A stretch of 60,640 nucleotides of DNA from CAKXIK01 sp050947015 (GTDB lineage Bacteria; Bacillota; Clostridia; Oscillospirales; Acutalibacteraceae): NCBI GenBank assembly GCA_050947015.1, contig JBMNVT010000013.1, positions 1-60,640 of the forward strand. The letters are read 5' to 3'. A model generated the notes under the pieces. It was not told where the DNA came from. It saw only the letters and a list, made by a program, of their open reading frames with translations, and searched no databases. The position numbers and the translations under genes are program-made. Position 1 is the stretch's first letter. Every line of letters begins with the position of its first letter. Shown here piece by piece: positions 60,035-60,640 of this stretch.

Positions 60035-60420
60035 ACCGCATCCTCCCCGTAGATCAGTTCTTTGAGGACGATTTCCTCTGCACAGTTGCGGATGTTATTC
60101 ATAGATCTGACCCATGCCAGCTGATCCCGTGCTTTCAGCTGCTCATTGATACCTTCTTTTTCTGCCAGTTGCGTTACGAGCAGGTCGAGCTTATTGCGAG
60201 CCTGAGTATCAATATCAGCGAGATAGCTATACAGCTTACCGCTGAGAACGAGGTCAGTGTAGACCATAGAACGATGCTCTCTGAGGTACTGCTGGTGCTT
60301 TCTGCCCCAGATACCAATGGTGTGGATTTCTTCTTCCGGGATGAGCAGACACGGCAGATAGTAATCTCCATGCAGCTCATACCAAAGACCGTTGCTGTTG
60401 TCGTAGATGTATTTTTCCAT
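60031..60420 (-). CDS. tnpV: TnpV-family protein (129 aa)
   Basis: MEKYIYDNSNGLWYELHGDY, GIWGRKHQQYLREHRSMVYT and MNNIRNCAEEIVLKELIYG are typical of TnpV. Despite the name it has no transposase motifs, and its role is unknown. The ATG at 60420 is used because GGAGG lies eight bases before it; an upstream in-frame ATG at 60435 overlaps that site. It reads inward from the right end of the element. Confidence 0.8.
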   Translation of the reverse strand: MEKYIYDNSNGLWYELHGDYYLPCLLIPEEEIHTIGIWGRKHQQYLREHRSMVYTDLVLSGKLYSYLADIDTQARNKLDLLVTQLAEKEGINEQLKARDQLAWVRSMNNIRNCAEEIVLKELIYGEDAV

Positions 60421-60498
60421 ATTGCAAACCTCCATGTATCATTTGAACTCAATAGTTCCGAGTGGCTTTGAGGTGAATCAGCCAGCGGAGGTTGCTGT

Positions 60499-60525
60499 TG
60501 TAGCCGGTGGCTACAAAATGGCTAC
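60499..60525 (+). repeat. Right-end copy of the terminal repeat with added dyad
   Basis: TGGCTACAAAATGGCTAC (60508-60525) matches 48135-48152 with one mismatch. TGTAGCC-GGT-GGCTACA (60499-60515) is an inverted pair overlapping it. These look like integrase or excisionase arm-binding sites. No gene is seen in 60421-60628. Confidence 0.65.
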
Positions 60526-60628
60526 AGAATTTCCAAAGACGCTACGGATAGCGTGAAATACGTGGAATGTGTGGATGAAAAGCGTACTATCAGTGCATAT
60601 TATCACGAGAAATTAAGGTCTGGCGCTC

Positions 60629-60640
60629 GAGTGGGAATAA
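60629..60640 (+). repeat. attR core repeat
   Basis: GAGTGGGAATAA, identical to the guaA 3' end at 48053-48064. The window stops here, so the true repeat may extend further right. Confidence 0.75.

Larger units (their letters stand above)
48053..60640. mobile_element. Mobilizable element integrated at the 3' end of guaA
   Basis: About 12.6 kb bounded by a 12-bp direct repeat identical to the guaA 3' end. Left to right it holds a tyrosine integrase facing guaA, an XRE repressor, a divergent promoter switch, a small HTH protein, a RepA-like ATPase, a small acidic protein, a hairpin cluster, a MobV relaxase, AT-rich restriction/defence cargo, and a DUF6809/TnpV pair. Repeats resembling integrase arm sites lie just inside both ends. 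No type IV secretion or coupling protein is encoded, so transfer would need a helper. This is an IME rather than a full ICE or phage. Confidence 0.88.

Noticed and set aside
60031..60420. Calling tnpV a transposase
   Set aside because: The name is historical; there is no DDE, tyrosine or serine recombinase motif.
1..60640. CRISPR arrays, rRNA genes and insertion sequences
   Set aside because: No regularly spaced repeats, rRNA sequence or transposase gene with terminal inverted repeats was seen.

Overview
The window looks like chromosomal DNA of an anaerobic, spore-former-type Firmicute of class Clostridia, most like the Oscillospiraceae/Ruminococcaceae. The grounds are strong AGGAGG-type ribosome sites, FabK instead of FabI, DapL, a stand-alone multi-subunit glutamate synthase, a YlmC/YmxH sporulation protein, an ANTAR regulator beside glnA, and mid G+C genes. 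No species can be named from the sequence alone.

Layout, left to right. 1-1106: tRNA-Leu(UAA), a small unknown gene and a relic of a SWIM zinc-finger protein. 1239-5438: a GH78 rhamnosidase facing a polysaccharide deacetylase, then an ECF sigma factor and its anti-sigma factor. 5620-14552: a fatty-acid operon fabH-acpP-fabK-fabD-fabG-fabF-fabZ-accDA (accD and accA fused) followed by an acyl-CoA synthetase; accB and accC are absent. 14734-16162: NfeD and SPFH membrane proteins. 16256-22450: a structured leader or small RNA, then purE, a purF relic, purM, purN, a PurO-like IMP cyclohydrolase, an AICAR transformylase lacking the cyclohydrolase domain, and purD. 22599-26787: YlmC, a Big_2/lysozyme-like exported protein, and an AbrB-ABC transporter set. 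26870-30799: gdhA, glnA with a terminator-bearing leader, and an ANTAR pseudo-receiver regulator. 31103-37566: dapF, dapL, carA, carB. 37778-41337: glutamate synthase split into amidotransferase, FMN and GXGXG subunits, with a 63-residue remnant of the FAD oxidoreductase. 41440-48064: purC, purF, purB, purA, guaA. Apart from purL/Q/S and guaB, nearly the whole purine pathway to AMP and GMP is here, interleaved with glutamine/glutamate and carbamoyl-phosphate genes that supply its nitrogen.

48053-60640 is an integrated mobilizable element of about 12.6 kb. It is bounded by a 12-bp direct repeat that overlaps the 3' end of guaA, and the right copy is the last 12 bases of the window. Its backbone is a tyrosine integrase, an XRE repressor with a divergent promoter switch, a small HTH protein, a RepA-like ATPase, a small acidic protein, a hairpin-rich putative oriT, a MobV relaxase, and a DUF6809/TnpV pair. 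Inserted in this backbone is visibly AT-rich cargo (about 53.4-59.7 kb): an HTH regulator, a FokI-type fused double adenine methyltransferase, an HNH endonuclease, and a 952-residue protein with a DUF4062-like N-terminus and a long helical C-terminus. This cargo reads as a restriction/defence module, and the large protein is the best candidate for an undescribed component.

Functions are inferred by reading protein motifs; no database search was run.
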